The notes: generated by a model from the letters alone, not told the origin. Positions 1-5,294 are shown, counted from the stretch's first letter. The stretch: DNA of 5,499 bases from an uncultured Dialister sp. (GCF_900765565.1 NZ_CAAFRZ010000259.1:1-5499), one strand, 5' to 3'. A program made the numbers and translations.

Positions 1-85
1 GCAGCAGTCCTGCAGAGGACTGCTGAGCCGGGCCCAAGTTGGCGCTTTTACTGCACACCAAAGCGCCTTCCTTTTAGGGCCCGGC
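1..85 (+). repeat. Structured intergenic repeat, copy A1 (left part cut by window edge)
   Basis: First of three copies of a multi-hairpin element. Hairpin B pairs 2-10 with 17-25 (CAGCAGTCC / GGACTGCTG) around the loop TGCAGA. One A (26) separates it from hairpin C, whose outer stem pairs 27-35 with 77-85 (GCCGGGCCC / GGGCCCGGC). Inside C, an inner stem pairs 41-48 with 60-67 (GGCGCTTT / AAAGCGCC) around an 11-base loop containing CTGCA (51-55). A further 5' hairpin, seen in copies A2 and A3, would lie left of the window. The copy sits 126 bp beyond the rpoD stop, so it could form part of the rpoD mRNA 3' end, read in antisense orientation. The plus label only follows the orientation described; which strand is transcribed is unknown. 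The folding is read directly from the sequence; any function is inference. Confidence 0.85.
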
Positions 86-137
86 CGACCGGGGTGTGGG
101 TAATGTCAATAGAAATGTCAACGCAGTTGCGAATCTA

Positions 138-161
138 CTCGATCTCGGTCTCGATCTCGAT
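138..161. repeat. Hexamer tandem array CTCGAT/CTCGGT
   Basis: Four consecutive 6 bp units (CTCGAT, CTCGGT, CTCGAT, CTCGAT) followed by a decayed CTCACC. It lies between the rpoD stop and repeat copy A1. A degenerate array of the same unit occurs inverted at 5336-5362. The rest of 86-211 has no gene: it holds two direct ATGTCAA heptamers (103-109 and 115-121) and a degenerate CAGTCAC/CAGCCAC-rich stretch directly after the stop codon. No clear intrinsic terminator for rpoD is visible here. Confidence 0.7.
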
Positions 162-211
162 CTCACCAGCGCCGCCACCTTCCCCTCAGTCACTTCAGCC
201 ACCTTAGCCAC

Positions 212-1348
212 TCACTGATTCATCAGGTTTCTCGCCGATTTCTTGAGTTTCTGCAGGGCCTTGCCTTCGATCTGGCGGATTCTTTCCCTGGTAACGTCGA
301 AGTAACGGCCCACTTCTTCCAGGGTCCTGGTCCTTCCGTCTTTCAGGCCGAACCGGAGTTCCAGGACCTGCCGTTCCCGTTCGGTGAGGCCGTTCAGGAG
401 TTCGTCGATCTGTTCCCGGAGGAGGATGGAGCCTGCCGCGTCGTCGGGGGCGATGGCTTCGTGGTCTTCGATGAAGTCTCCCAGGTGGGAGTCTTCTTTT
501 TCACCGATCGGCGTTTCCAGGGAGATGGGGTCCTGGGCGATTTTCTTGACTTCCCGGATCTTGCCCACCGACACGCCCATGGCTTTGGCCAGTTCTTCAT
601 TCGTGGCTTCTCTCCCCTTTTCCTGGAGGAGCTGCCGGGAGATGCGGTTCATTTTATTGATGGTTTCCACCATGTGCACCGGTACCCGGATGGTCCTGGC
701 CTGGTCGGCGATGGCTCTCGTAATGGCCTGGCGGATCCACCAGGTGGCGTAGGTGGAGAATTTGTATCCCTTGGTGTAGTCGAATTTGTCCACGGCCTTC
801 AGGAGGCCCAGGTTTCCTTCCTGGATGAGGTCCAGGAACTGGAGTCCCCGGCCCAGGTATTTTTTCGCGATGGACACCACGAGGCGCAGGTTCCGGTCCG
901 CCAGTTCCTGCTTCGCGTCTTTGGCGGCTTTCTTTTCTTCTTCCGTGGCGTCTTCGGCGCTGCCCCGGGCTACGGTCTTGGCCAGTTTCACTTCTTCTTC
1001 GCTGTCCAGGAGTTTCAGTGCCCCGATTTCCTTCAAGTACATTTTCACCGGGTCGTCGATGGCCACGGAGTTATCGAAGTCCGGTACCGGCTCTGACGCC
1101 CGTTCCGGCTCTTCTTCTTCTTCTTCCTCTTCTTCCGAAAAGTCCATGTCCTCGTCGGATACGTCCATGTCGAAGTCCACTTCGTAGTGGTCGTCGTGGA
1201 GCGCGGCGTAGAGGTCCGAAAGTTCTTCTTCCCCCAGATTCTTCTCGGAAATGAGGTCCATAATGTCCTTGTTCGCAATGACGCCGTTTCTGGATTTCTT
1301 TTTCAGTTCTTCTATCCAACCGGTTAACTCATTTTTCTGCTCTGCCAT
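212..1348 (-). CDS. rpoD: RNA polymerase primary sigma factor (sigma-70/SigA type)
   Basis: This 378 aa protein is the housekeeping sigma factor, which directs core RNA polymerase to -10/-35 promoters and helps melt the DNA. A region 1.1-like N-terminus (about 5-50) is followed by a very acidic linker (52-90) with nine consecutive Glu at 72-80. Region 1.2 starts near 98 ([12 protein letters not shown]). Region 2 spans about 148-225 and includes the -10-reading helix [19 protein letters not shown], with Gln207 and Thr210 at the positions that contact -10 DNA in E. coli. Region 3 begins at HMVETI (225-230), the extended -10 reader. The 3.2 finger is near 285-300. Region 4.2 is a helix-turn-helix (341-370) with [10 protein letters not shown] at 352-361, whose Arg354/Glu355 match the -35 contacts. 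The large insertion of proteobacterial RpoD is absent, as in Bacillota SigA. The ATG has an AGGAGG upstream. It lies 112 bp after dnaG and is probably cotranscribed with it. Confidence 0.98.
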   Translation of the reverse strand: MAEQKNELTGWIEELKKKSRNGVIANKDIMDLISEKNLGEEELSDLYAALHDDHYEVDFDMDVSDEDMDFSEEEEEEEEEPERASEPVPDFDNSVAIDDPVKMYLKEIGALKLLDSEEEVKLAKTVARGSAEDATEEEKKAAKDAKQELADRNLRLVVSIAKKYLGRGLQFLDLIQEGNLGLLKAVDKFDYTKGYKFSTYATWWIRQAITRAIADQARTIRVPVHMVETINKMNRISRQLLQEKGREATNEELAKAMGVSVGKIREVKKIAQDPISLETPIGEKEDSHLGDFIEDHEAIAPDDAAGSILLREQIDELLNGLTERERQVLELRFGLKDGRTRTLEEVGRYFDVTRERIRQIEGKALQKLKKSARNLMNQ

Positions 1349-1360
1349 AGCGTTTTCCCC

Positions 1361-1366
1361 CCTCCT
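1361..1366 (-). promoter_or_regulatory. Ribosome binding site of rpoD
   Basis: On the minus strand AGGAGG runs straight into GGGG and then AAAACGCT before the ATG at 1348. AGGAGG itself is 12 nt from the start, which is long, but the G run lets a GGAGGGG register pair about 8 nt from the start. It supports the chosen ATG. Confidence 0.75.
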
Positions 1367-1402
1367 GGAAAGGCTGGAAATCTGAATTCTCTGAAAGGCC
1401 GC

Positions 1403-1429
1403 TCCCAGGCTTCATGCCCCTGCCTGGGA
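1403..1429 (-). other. Stem-loop in the dnaG-rpoD spacer
   Basis: A perfect 8 bp inverted repeat, TCCCAGGC (1403-1410) and GCCTGGGA (1422-1429), encloses an 11-base loop. It lies 54 nt before the rpoD start in the transcript. No T-rich tract follows on the minus strand, so it is not a standard intrinsic terminator. In E. coli the dnaG-rpoD message is cut between the two genes, letting sigma be made in excess over primase; a structure in the same place here could have a similar role, but that is inference. Confidence 0.6.
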
Positions 1430-1446
1430 TGGCTGCATGCTGTACG

Positions 1447-1479
1447 GAACCGGGAAAACGTCACCGTTTCCCGAGGTTC
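1447..1479 (-). other. Stem-loop spanning the dnaG stop codon
   Basis: On the minus strand GAAC-CT-CGGGAAACG can pair with CGTTTTCCCG-GTTC around a GTGA loop. The stem is about 13 bp with a 2-base bulge on one side and a single T bulge on the other. The TGA stop of dnaG lies in the loop. The 3' side is not followed by a T run, so it looks like an mRNA-stabilising or processing structure, not a terminator. Confidence 0.5.
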
Positions 1480-3257
1480 AGGATTTCTTTGGTCAGTCTG
1501 ATGCAAAGCAACTGTTCTTCTTTTGCTTTTTCCGGATCACTGTTCATGAGCTCCTGGGCTTTCTGTGTGTGGATCCGATATTCTTCCTGCAGATAAATTT
1601 TCTTCATGGGCCAGATGTATTCTTCCTTCGGGATAGAGCCCGGCTGGTCTCCGTCCATGAGGAGACGAGCCAGTTTCTCTATGTCCTCCCGCTCCAGTTT
1701 CCCTTCCACCGCTTCCCTTGTAATGGGAATCCCCGCGGCGGAGAGATCCTGGAAGACAGCGTAGAGGCGCTTGTGGAACTCATCGGCGAACTTATAGTTC
1801 ACAAGCTCCTCCACTCCCTCCGGCAGCCGGTGATAGAGGAGGCAGAATTTCAGGAGTCCCGCCTCCAGGAGCCGCTGCTTTTTCGTGAGGGGGCTCAGGG
1901 TGACCTCTTCCTTTTCCAGGGGCACCTTCTGGGAAATATAGACGTTGGACTTGTTTTTCCTCGCGTACACCAGGGCTTCGCTCCGGATCATGCCTTCGTC
2001 CATGTGCATGGCTCTCGCCATTTTACGGATGAAGGAATTCAGCTGGAACGCGTCCCCCGCGTCCAGGAGGATGGAGAACATTTCATCCAGTATGTGATGC
2101 TGGCCGTCCAGGGTGGTGCTGTCGTAGGTCTTCAGCAGGGAATGGAAGAGGAAATCCATAGCCGGCTCCGCCTGGTTCACCGCTTCCAGGTACGCGTCGC
2201 CGCCGTGAAGGTTCACGAATTCATCGGGGTCCTTCCCCTCTCCCAGATGCACCACCCGGAGTTTCAGTCCCACGGACCCGGCAATCTGGAGGGCCCGTTT
2301 CGTGGCGTTCTGGCCGGCGGCATCCATGTCGTAGCTGAAGACCACTTCGTCCGCGTATTTCTTCAGGAGCCGGGCCTGCTCGATGGTAAAGGCGGTGCCC
2401 AGGGAGGCCACGGCGTTCGTTACCCCATGGGCGTGAAGGGAAATGGCATCCATGTACCCCTCCACCATGATGGCCTGCCGTTTCGCCCGGATCGTGGGCA
2501 GAGCCTGGTAAATGGCGAAGAGGAGCCGCCGTTTGTTGAAAATCGGGGTTTCCGGGGAGTTCAGGTATTTCGGCTTGCTGTCATCCATGACCCGGCCGCC
2601 GAAGGCCACGATCTTCCCCCGGAGATTCCAGATAGGAAACATGCAGCGGTTCCGGAAAACGTCATAGATGCGTCCGTTCTTCTCGGCACAGAGACCGCTG
2701 GTAAGGAGAACCTTCGGAGATATATTTTTCTTCGTGGTGAAGTCCCGGAACAGTTTCTGCCAGTCCGGCGGTGCAAAGCCGAGCTTGAACTTCTCAATGG
2801 TCTCCGCCGTCAGGTGGCGCTTGGCGAAGTAGGCCTGCCCCGCCTTGCCCATCTGGGTCTTCGTGAGGCAGTTGTGGAAATAGTTGCCCGCCAGCTCCGT
2901 CACTTCGTAAAGGGACCGGTCCATGGCAGCCCGGGCTCTCTGCTCCGCCGTTTCCTCTTTCTTCGGGATTTCCATGTGGGCGTAGTCCGCCAGCTTCTCC
3001 ACGGCCTCCATGAAGGTGAGGTTTTCCATTTTCTCCAGAAACGTAATGGCGTCGCCGCTGGCGTGGCAGCCGAAACAGTAGTAGAACCCCTTGTCCGGGG
3101 ACACCGCAAAGGAAGGCGTCCTCTCGGGACCATGGAATGGACAGGAGGCCATGTAGTAACGGCCATGTTTCTTCAGCTCCACGTAGGAGCCGATGAGGTC
3201 CACCAGGTTGATACTGTCTTTCAGCCGCTGAAGAAATTCATTATCAAATGAAGCCAA
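1461..3257 (-). CDS. dnaG: DNA primase DnaG
   Basis: This 598 aa protein is the bacterial replicative primase, which makes RNA primers at the fork with the DnaB-type helicase. The N-terminal zinc-binding domain has Cys39, His42, Cys61 and Cys64 (CPFH...CFGC), as expected of the CHC2 type, plus the RTPSF signature near 46. The catalytic core includes the RNA-polymerase-like basic motif at about 203-222 (NRCMFPI...GKIVAFGGR). The TOPRIM domain shows Glu266 in VEGYMD, the acidic pair Asp310/Asp312 in YDMDAAGQ, and DPDEF at 343-347. The C-terminal part (about 370-598) is helical and poorly conserved, as expected for the helicase-interaction region. The length fits the family. I chose the TTG at 3257 because AAGGAGG lies 4 nt upstream and the family N-terminus (FDNEFLQRLKDSINLVDLI) follows directly. 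An ATG 50 codons upstream would add repeat-encoded residues. rpoD follows. Confidence 0.97.
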   Translation of the reverse strand: MASFDNEFLQRLKDSINLVDLIGSYVELKKHGRYYMASCPFHGPERTPSFAVSPDKGFYYCFGCHASGDAITFLEKMENLTFMEAVEKLADYAHMEIPKKEETAEQRARAAMDRSLYEVTELAGNYFHNCLTKTQMGKAGQAYFAKRHLTAETIEKFKLGFAPPDWQKLFRDFTTKKNISPKVLLTSGLCAEKNGRIYDVFRNRCMFPIWNLRGKIVAFGGRVMDDSKPKYLNSPETPIFNKRRLLFAIYQALPTIRAKRQAIMVEGYMDAISLHAHGVTNAVASLGTAFTIEQARLLKKYADEVVFSYDMDAAGQNATKRALQIAGSVGLKLRVVHLGEGKDPDEFVNLHGGDAYLEAVNQAEPAMDFLFHSLLKTYDSTTLDGQHHILDEMFSILLDAGDAFQLNSFIRKMARAMHMDEGMIRSEALVYARKNKSNVYISQKVPLEKEEVTLSPLTKKQRLLEAGLLKFCLLYHRLPEGVEELVNYKFADEFHKRLYAVFQDLSAAGIPITREAVEGKLEREDIEKLARLLMDGDQPGSIPKEEYIWPMKKIYLQEEYRIHTQKAQELMNSDPEKAKEEQLLCIRLTKEILNLGKR

Positions 3258-3261
3258 GAGT

Positions 3262-3268
3262 CCTCCTT
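3262..3268 (-). promoter_or_regulatory. Ribosome binding site that fixes the dnaG TTG start
   Basis: AAGGAGG on the minus strand ends 4 nt before the TTG codon. The near-perfect match and its position decide the start. The tight spacing and the TTG codon together suggest restrained translation, which would suit a low-abundance primase. I found no convincing -35/-10 pair in the 63 bp between the repeat island and this site. A TATAAA on the minus strand near 3366-3371 lacks a good -35 partner. Confidence 0.8.
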
Positions 3269-3318
3269 GTGGGGTATGAAAACAAATGGTTGAATGATTG
3301 AAACTGTATGTCGGTGAA

Positions 3319-3336
3319 GTTAGGAGTGAGGAGTGG
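3319..3336. repeat. Heptad array H1, left inverted copy
   Basis: GTTAGGAGTGAGGAGTGG contains two 7 bp units (TAGGAGT, GAGGAGT). All 18 bases recur as the exact reverse complement at 4374-4391, at the other end of the repeat island, where the array is longer. It begins 61 bp upstream of the dnaG start codon. Confidence 0.75.
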
Positions 3337-3399
3337 CGCATCAGATTATGTGGCGCCGCAGAGTTTATATTTGGGTGGCTGGCGGGCGTGGGAACGTAT

Positions 3400-3483
3400 G
3401 AGGGCATTGAGCCTTCAGCCTTGAGCTGGTCAGGCCCTGCGGGCCGAGTGACGGATGGCTGAGTGCCATGCGAACGGATGTGG
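3400..3483. repeat. Repeat family B, copy 1
   Basis: Direct repeat of 5405-5499. It has three 7 bp units (TTGAGCC, TTCAGCC, TTGAGCT at 3407-3427) and a GGCCC-TGC-GGGCC mini-hairpin (3433-3445). After a variable part comes the shared block GTGCCATGCGAACGGATG (3463-3480). It runs directly into heptad array H3. Confidence 0.75.
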
Positions 3484-3518
3484 GCTTCTAGCTGCTAGCT
3501 GTTAGCTCCTAGGAAAGC
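3484..3518. repeat. Heptad array H3, left copy
   Basis: Four 7 bp units of pattern GCTNNTA (GCTTCTA, GCTGCTA, GCTGTTA, GCTCCTA) end in GGAAAGC. The same pattern and the same ending occur inverted at 4241-4275. Confidence 0.75.
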
Positions 3519-3524
3519 TCGACA

Positions 3525-3537
3525 GGCCCTTCGGGCC
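3525..3537. repeat. GGCCC-TTC-GGGCC mini-hairpin
   Basis: A 5 bp perfect stem with a TTC triloop. Its stem is identical to the TGC-loop hairpins inside both family B copies (3433-3445 and the core of 5444-5462), so stem and loop vary independently across the region. Confidence 0.6.
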
Positions 3538-3567
3538 AAACCCATCAGTTCCCTACAGCTATCCTCA

Positions 3568-3600
3568 CCCCGGTGGGGAGCTCCTTCCCGAGGAAGGAGC
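3568..3600. repeat. Two adjacent GC-rich hairpins
   Basis: CCCC-GGT-GGGG (3568-3578) is followed by a perfect 9 bp stem, GCTCCTTCC / GGAAGGAGC (3580-3588 and 3592-3600), with a CGA loop. The second resembles hairpin A of the structured element (CCTTC...GAAGG) and may be a detached or diverged module of it. No T run follows. Confidence 0.55.
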
Positions 3601-3679
3601 CTACTGTAGTGTCACTTTCACGTTATTTGTGCAGAGTCTTTAGGATTCCAACGGCGGCAAAGCCGCTAATCGTTAGCCT

Positions 3680-3778
3680 CCTTCCTCGGAAGGCGAGGTG
3701 TCCTGCAGAGGATCCTCGAGCCGGGCCCAAGTTGGCGCCTTTACTGCACACCAAGGCGCCTTCCTTTCGGGGCCCGGC
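3680..3778 (+). repeat. Structured intergenic repeat, copy A2
   Basis: Three contiguous stem-loops. Hairpin A pairs 3680-3684 with 3689-3693 (CCTTC / GAAGG). Hairpin B begins on the next base: CGAGG-T-GTCC (3694-3703) pairs with GGAT-CCTCG (3710-3718), with one bulge, one G-U pair and the loop TGCAGA. After one A (3719), hairpin C has an outer stem 3720-3728 with 3770-3778 and an inner stem 3734-3741 with 3753-3760 (GGCGCCTT / AAGGCGCC), with CTGCA at 3744-3748 in the loop. The B stem sequence differs almost completely from A1 and A3 over its outer five pairs, yet still pairs. Confidence 0.85.
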
Positions 3779-3794
3779 GGTGGCGCCGCCAGGC

Positions 3795-3830
3795 GACGGA
3801 GGTTAGCTGATGGGTGCGCCGCAGGCTGAT
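3795..3830. repeat. 36 bp direct repeat D, copy 1
   Basis: It starts GACGGAGGTTAGCTGATGGG and ends in GCGCCGCAGGCTGAT. It matches 4203-4238 at 32 of 36 positions without gaps. It lies between structured copies A2 and A3. Confidence 0.7.
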
Positions 3831-3863
3831 TTTATGCGGCGCTAGCCGCAAATGAGTAGTCCC

Positions 3864-3960
3864 CCTTTCCCAAAGGCAGCAGTCCTGCAGAGGACTGCTG
3901 AGCCAGGCCCATATTGGCGCCTTTACTGCACATTAAGGCGCCTTCCTTTTGTGGCCTGGC
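3864..3960 (+). repeat. Structured intergenic repeat, copy A3
   Basis: Same three-hairpin layout. Hairpin A pairs CCTTT (3864-3868) with AAAGG (3872-3876). Hairpin B pairs 3877-3885 with 3892-3900 around TGCAGA. After one A, hairpin C pairs GCCAGGCC (3902-3909) with GGCCTGGC (3953-3960) and encloses GGCGCCTT / AAGGCGCC (3916-3923, 3935-3942), with CTGCA at 3926-3930. Against A1 and A2, the fourth base of the outer C stem is A instead of G and its partner is T instead of C, so pairing is kept. Confidence 0.85.
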
Positions 3961-3967
3961 CGGAGGA

Positions 3968-3985
3968 TGTCTGCGTCAGCAGACA
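3968..3985. repeat. Short perfect hairpin after copy A3
   Basis: TGTCTGC and GCAGACA form a 7 bp stem with a GTCA loop. No T run follows, and no gene is near enough to give it a clear role. Confidence 0.5.
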
Positions 3986-4094
3986 GAGGGATTCTAACGG
4001 GATTGCGGCGAAGCCGCGGGGCCTCAATTCTCTTTACTCAAATCTCAATTCTTCCTGACCCCCCCGTCGTAGTCATTTACCAGGGAGATCTCTC

Positions 4095-4132
4095 GACTCA
4101 TCGCAGCTGTAGCGATTTTTATATGCAGAGTC
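4095..4132 (+). terminator. Terminator-like hairpin without an obvious gene
   Basis: ATCGC (4100-4104) and GCGAT (4112-4116) form a stem with a 7-base loop followed by TTTT and ATAT on the plus strand. A larger outer pairing, GACTC (4095-4099) with GAGTC (4128-4132), encloses it. The stem is short and no plus-strand gene lies upstream, so it may be a decayed terminator or part of a repeat. The piece GCAGAGTC-TTTAG is shared with 3631-3643. Confidence 0.3.
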
Positions 4133-4202
4133 ATTTAGCATGCTACCACCGCTCGAGATGACGGGGTACGGTGATTGGGGTATATGGTGAAAGGCGATTT
4201 CT

Positions 4203-4238
4203 GACGGATGTTAGCTGTTGGGTGCGCCGCAGGCGAAT
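4203..4238. repeat. 36 bp direct repeat D, copy 2
   Basis: Matches 3795-3830 with four substitutions. Its last 15 bases, GCGCCGCAGGCGAAT (4224-4238), also occur as an exact inverted copy at 5365-5379, upstream of the ATP-grasp gene. Confidence 0.7.
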
Positions 4239-4240
4239 CA

Positions 4241-4275
4241 GCTTTCCTGGCAGCTAGAAGCTAAAAGCTAGCAGC
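4241..4275. repeat. Heptad array H3, right inverted copy
   Basis: Read on the plus strand it is GCTTTCC followed by TGGCAGC, TAGAAGC, TAAAAGC, TAGCAGC. On the minus strand this gives GCTNNTA-type units ending in GGAAAGC, as at 3484-3518. It forms the inner of two nested inverted-repeat pairs in the island. Confidence 0.75.
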
Positions 4276-4373
4276 CCTGGCACGATCAAACGGCGTCCAG
4301 CCACATGACATCCGCGGCGGAGCCGCTATGGTGTATCATAAGGCGGCGCTTTATGAATTGTGCGCCGCCACCA

Positions 4374-4410
4374 CCACTCCTCACTCCTAACTCCTCACTC
4401 CTCACTTTTC
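4374..4410. repeat. Heptad array H1, right inverted copy, expanded
   Basis: Five 7 bp units from 4376: ACTCCTC, ACTCCTA, ACTCCTC, ACTCCTC and a decayed ACTTTTC. The left copy at 3319-3336 has only two units. The difference in unit number suggests expansion or loss by slippage. Confidence 0.8.
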
Positions 4411-4452
4411 GCTTACTTTCCCTCCACCCGTGTGGCCTGCCATTCTCTCACT

Positions 4453-4508
4453 GAGAAAGAAAGCACCGACTGACTGAAAATACGAATTGTTCTTCCATCA
4501 TCGGTGCT
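4453..4508 (-). terminator. Candidate intrinsic terminator of the ATP-grasp gene
   Basis: On the minus strand, starting 11 nt after the stop codon, AGCACCGA (4508-4501) pairs perfectly with TCGGTGCT (4469-4462) and is followed by TTCTTTCTC. The 8 bp stem and pyrimidine-rich tail fit a Rho-independent terminator. The 31-base loop is unusually large, so efficiency is doubtful. It would separate this gene from the dnaG-rpoD operon. Confidence 0.5.
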
Positions 4509-4519
4509 GTCAATTGGAG

Positions 4520-5248
4520 TCAGGTGGCGGGAACGGCGGATTTCGTCAGTTCCTGCCAGCGGGCTGCCAGAATATTCATATAAAGTTTCGGCGAAAGTCC
4601 GAAGCTGGCCAGGGAATAGCCATCGCTCACTTCCACCAGGAGGGTCCTGCCGTCGTCGGTGATGCCGAAGTCGATGGCGTATCCTGCGGGGGCTGATGTA
4701 TAGGCCTTTACCGCTTTCTCCAGGACCTTCGGGTCCGGGAATACATCCCACCGTCCTTTGTAGGGGGTGAGGCCCAGAATGGTTCCATGGAGCACCCAGA
4801 GACGCCATTCGGAGACGAAGCGCACTTTTTCACTGCACCATACGTCGATGTCCTCCAGGCCGCCGCCCAGTTTGATGAGGTCCTCCGACTTGTCCAGCAC
4901 CGTGCCCCGGAACCGTTTGATGTCTTCCACGGGCTTCACGAATACGTGCCAGTCTTCGGGATGGCTGGTGATGGTAAAGAGAGTGGATTTCCAGATCTTC
5001 CGGCCCGTAAAGGGAAGAAGTTCATCGGGATAGTCCAGGGGCTCCAGTTTCACGCCGAACCGTTCCAGCGCCACCCTCACATCATCCACAGTACCCACTA
5101 CCGGGTCGGACGGTGTATTTTCGGTGAGGGAATAGACGGCTTTATATTTCACCACAGGAATGCCGAGGTCCTTGCATCCGGTGTAGGCATAATAACAGCT
5201 GGGGTCAAAGAACTCTCCTGTATGTCTGATGCGGATATACGCCTTCAT
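4520..5248 (-). CDS. ATP-grasp domain protein, R2K-clade-like (DUF4343 type)
   Basis: A 242 aa protein with the plan of a compact ATP-grasp enzyme: such proteins use ATP to activate a carboxylate and join it to an amine or similar acceptor. Visible landmarks are FVKP at 103-106 (Lys105, likely ATP-binding), KRFRG at 111-115, SEWRLWVLHGTILG at 147-160 (Glu148, Arg149), AIDFGIT at 191-197 (Asp193), and LLVEVSDGYSLASFGL at 203-218, with Glu206 and Asp209 at probable metal-binding positions. The VEV-(N/D)-DGYSL pattern is typical of the R2K families. Its substrate is unknown. There is no signal peptide or membrane segment, so it should be cytoplasmic. I chose the ATG at 5248 because GGAG lies 7 nt upstream; an in-frame GTG 11 codons earlier has no good site. 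It has its own likely promoter and terminator. Family assignment is by motif recognition only. Confidence 0.82.
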   Translation of the reverse strand: MKAYIRIRHTGEFFDPSCYYAYTGCKDLGIPVVKYKAVYSLTENTPSDPVVGTVDDVRVALERFGVKLEPLDYPDELLPFTGRKIWKSTLFTITSHPEDWHVFVKPVEDIKRFRGTVLDKSEDLIKLGGGLEDIDVWCSEKVRFVSEWRLWVLHGTILGLTPYKGRWDVFPDPKVLEKAVKAYTSAPAGYAIDFGITDDGRTLLVEVSDGYSLASFGLSPKLYMNILAARWQELTKSAVPAT

Positions 5249-5255
5249 CCAATTT

Positions 5256-5259
5256 CTCC
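5256..5259 (-). promoter_or_regulatory. Ribosome binding site of the ATP-grasp gene
   Basis: GGAG on the minus strand lies 7 nt before the ATG at 5248. It decides between this start and the in-frame GTG at 5281. Confidence 0.6.
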
Positions 5260-5294
5260 ATTCAACTAAAGAAAAATACACTGCTACAAATGTA

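Larger units (their letters stand above)
3258..4519. other. 1.26 kb non-coding repeat island between dnaG and the ATP-grasp gene
   Basis: No credible gene lies here; the short open frames run through repeats and have no family resemblance. The stretch is a mosaic of two copies of the structured element (A2, A3), three 7 bp tandem arrays of two kinds plus one half of a longer direct repeat, a pair of 36 bp direct repeats, and many short GC hairpins. Among the last are three GCGGC-NNA-GCCGC mini-hairpins (3654-3666, 4005-4017, 4314-4326) with loops AAA, GAA and GGA. Positions 4020-4200 are more AT-rich and mostly free of repeats apart from a terminator-like hairpin. Confidence 0.8.

Noticed and set aside
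103..121. Two TTGACAT motifs on the minus strand that look like -35 boxes
   Set aside because: Neither has an acceptable -10 at 16-18 bp downstream; they are better described as a short direct repeat.
1437..3251. 604-codon open frame on the plus strand, antisense to dnaG
   Set aside because: It lies wholly opposite a clear primase gene, its residues resemble no family, and it follows from the codon bias of dnaG.
3258..3407. 50-residue N-terminal extension of DnaG from an upstream ATG
   Set aside because: It would be read through the H1 repeat, it does not resemble primase, and the strong ribosome binding site points to the TTG at 3257.
3573..4161. Three plus-strand open frames of 68-77 codons
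   Set aside because: They run through the structured repeats and hairpins, lack credible ribosome binding sites, and look like no protein family.
3319..4410. CRISPR array
   Set aside because: The repeats are short, differ in sequence, are partly inverted and are not separated by equal-length unique spacers.
4413..4808. 131-codon minus-strand frame overlapping the ATP-grasp gene
   Set aside because: It is out of frame with the ATP-grasp gene, whose frame carries clear family motifs.
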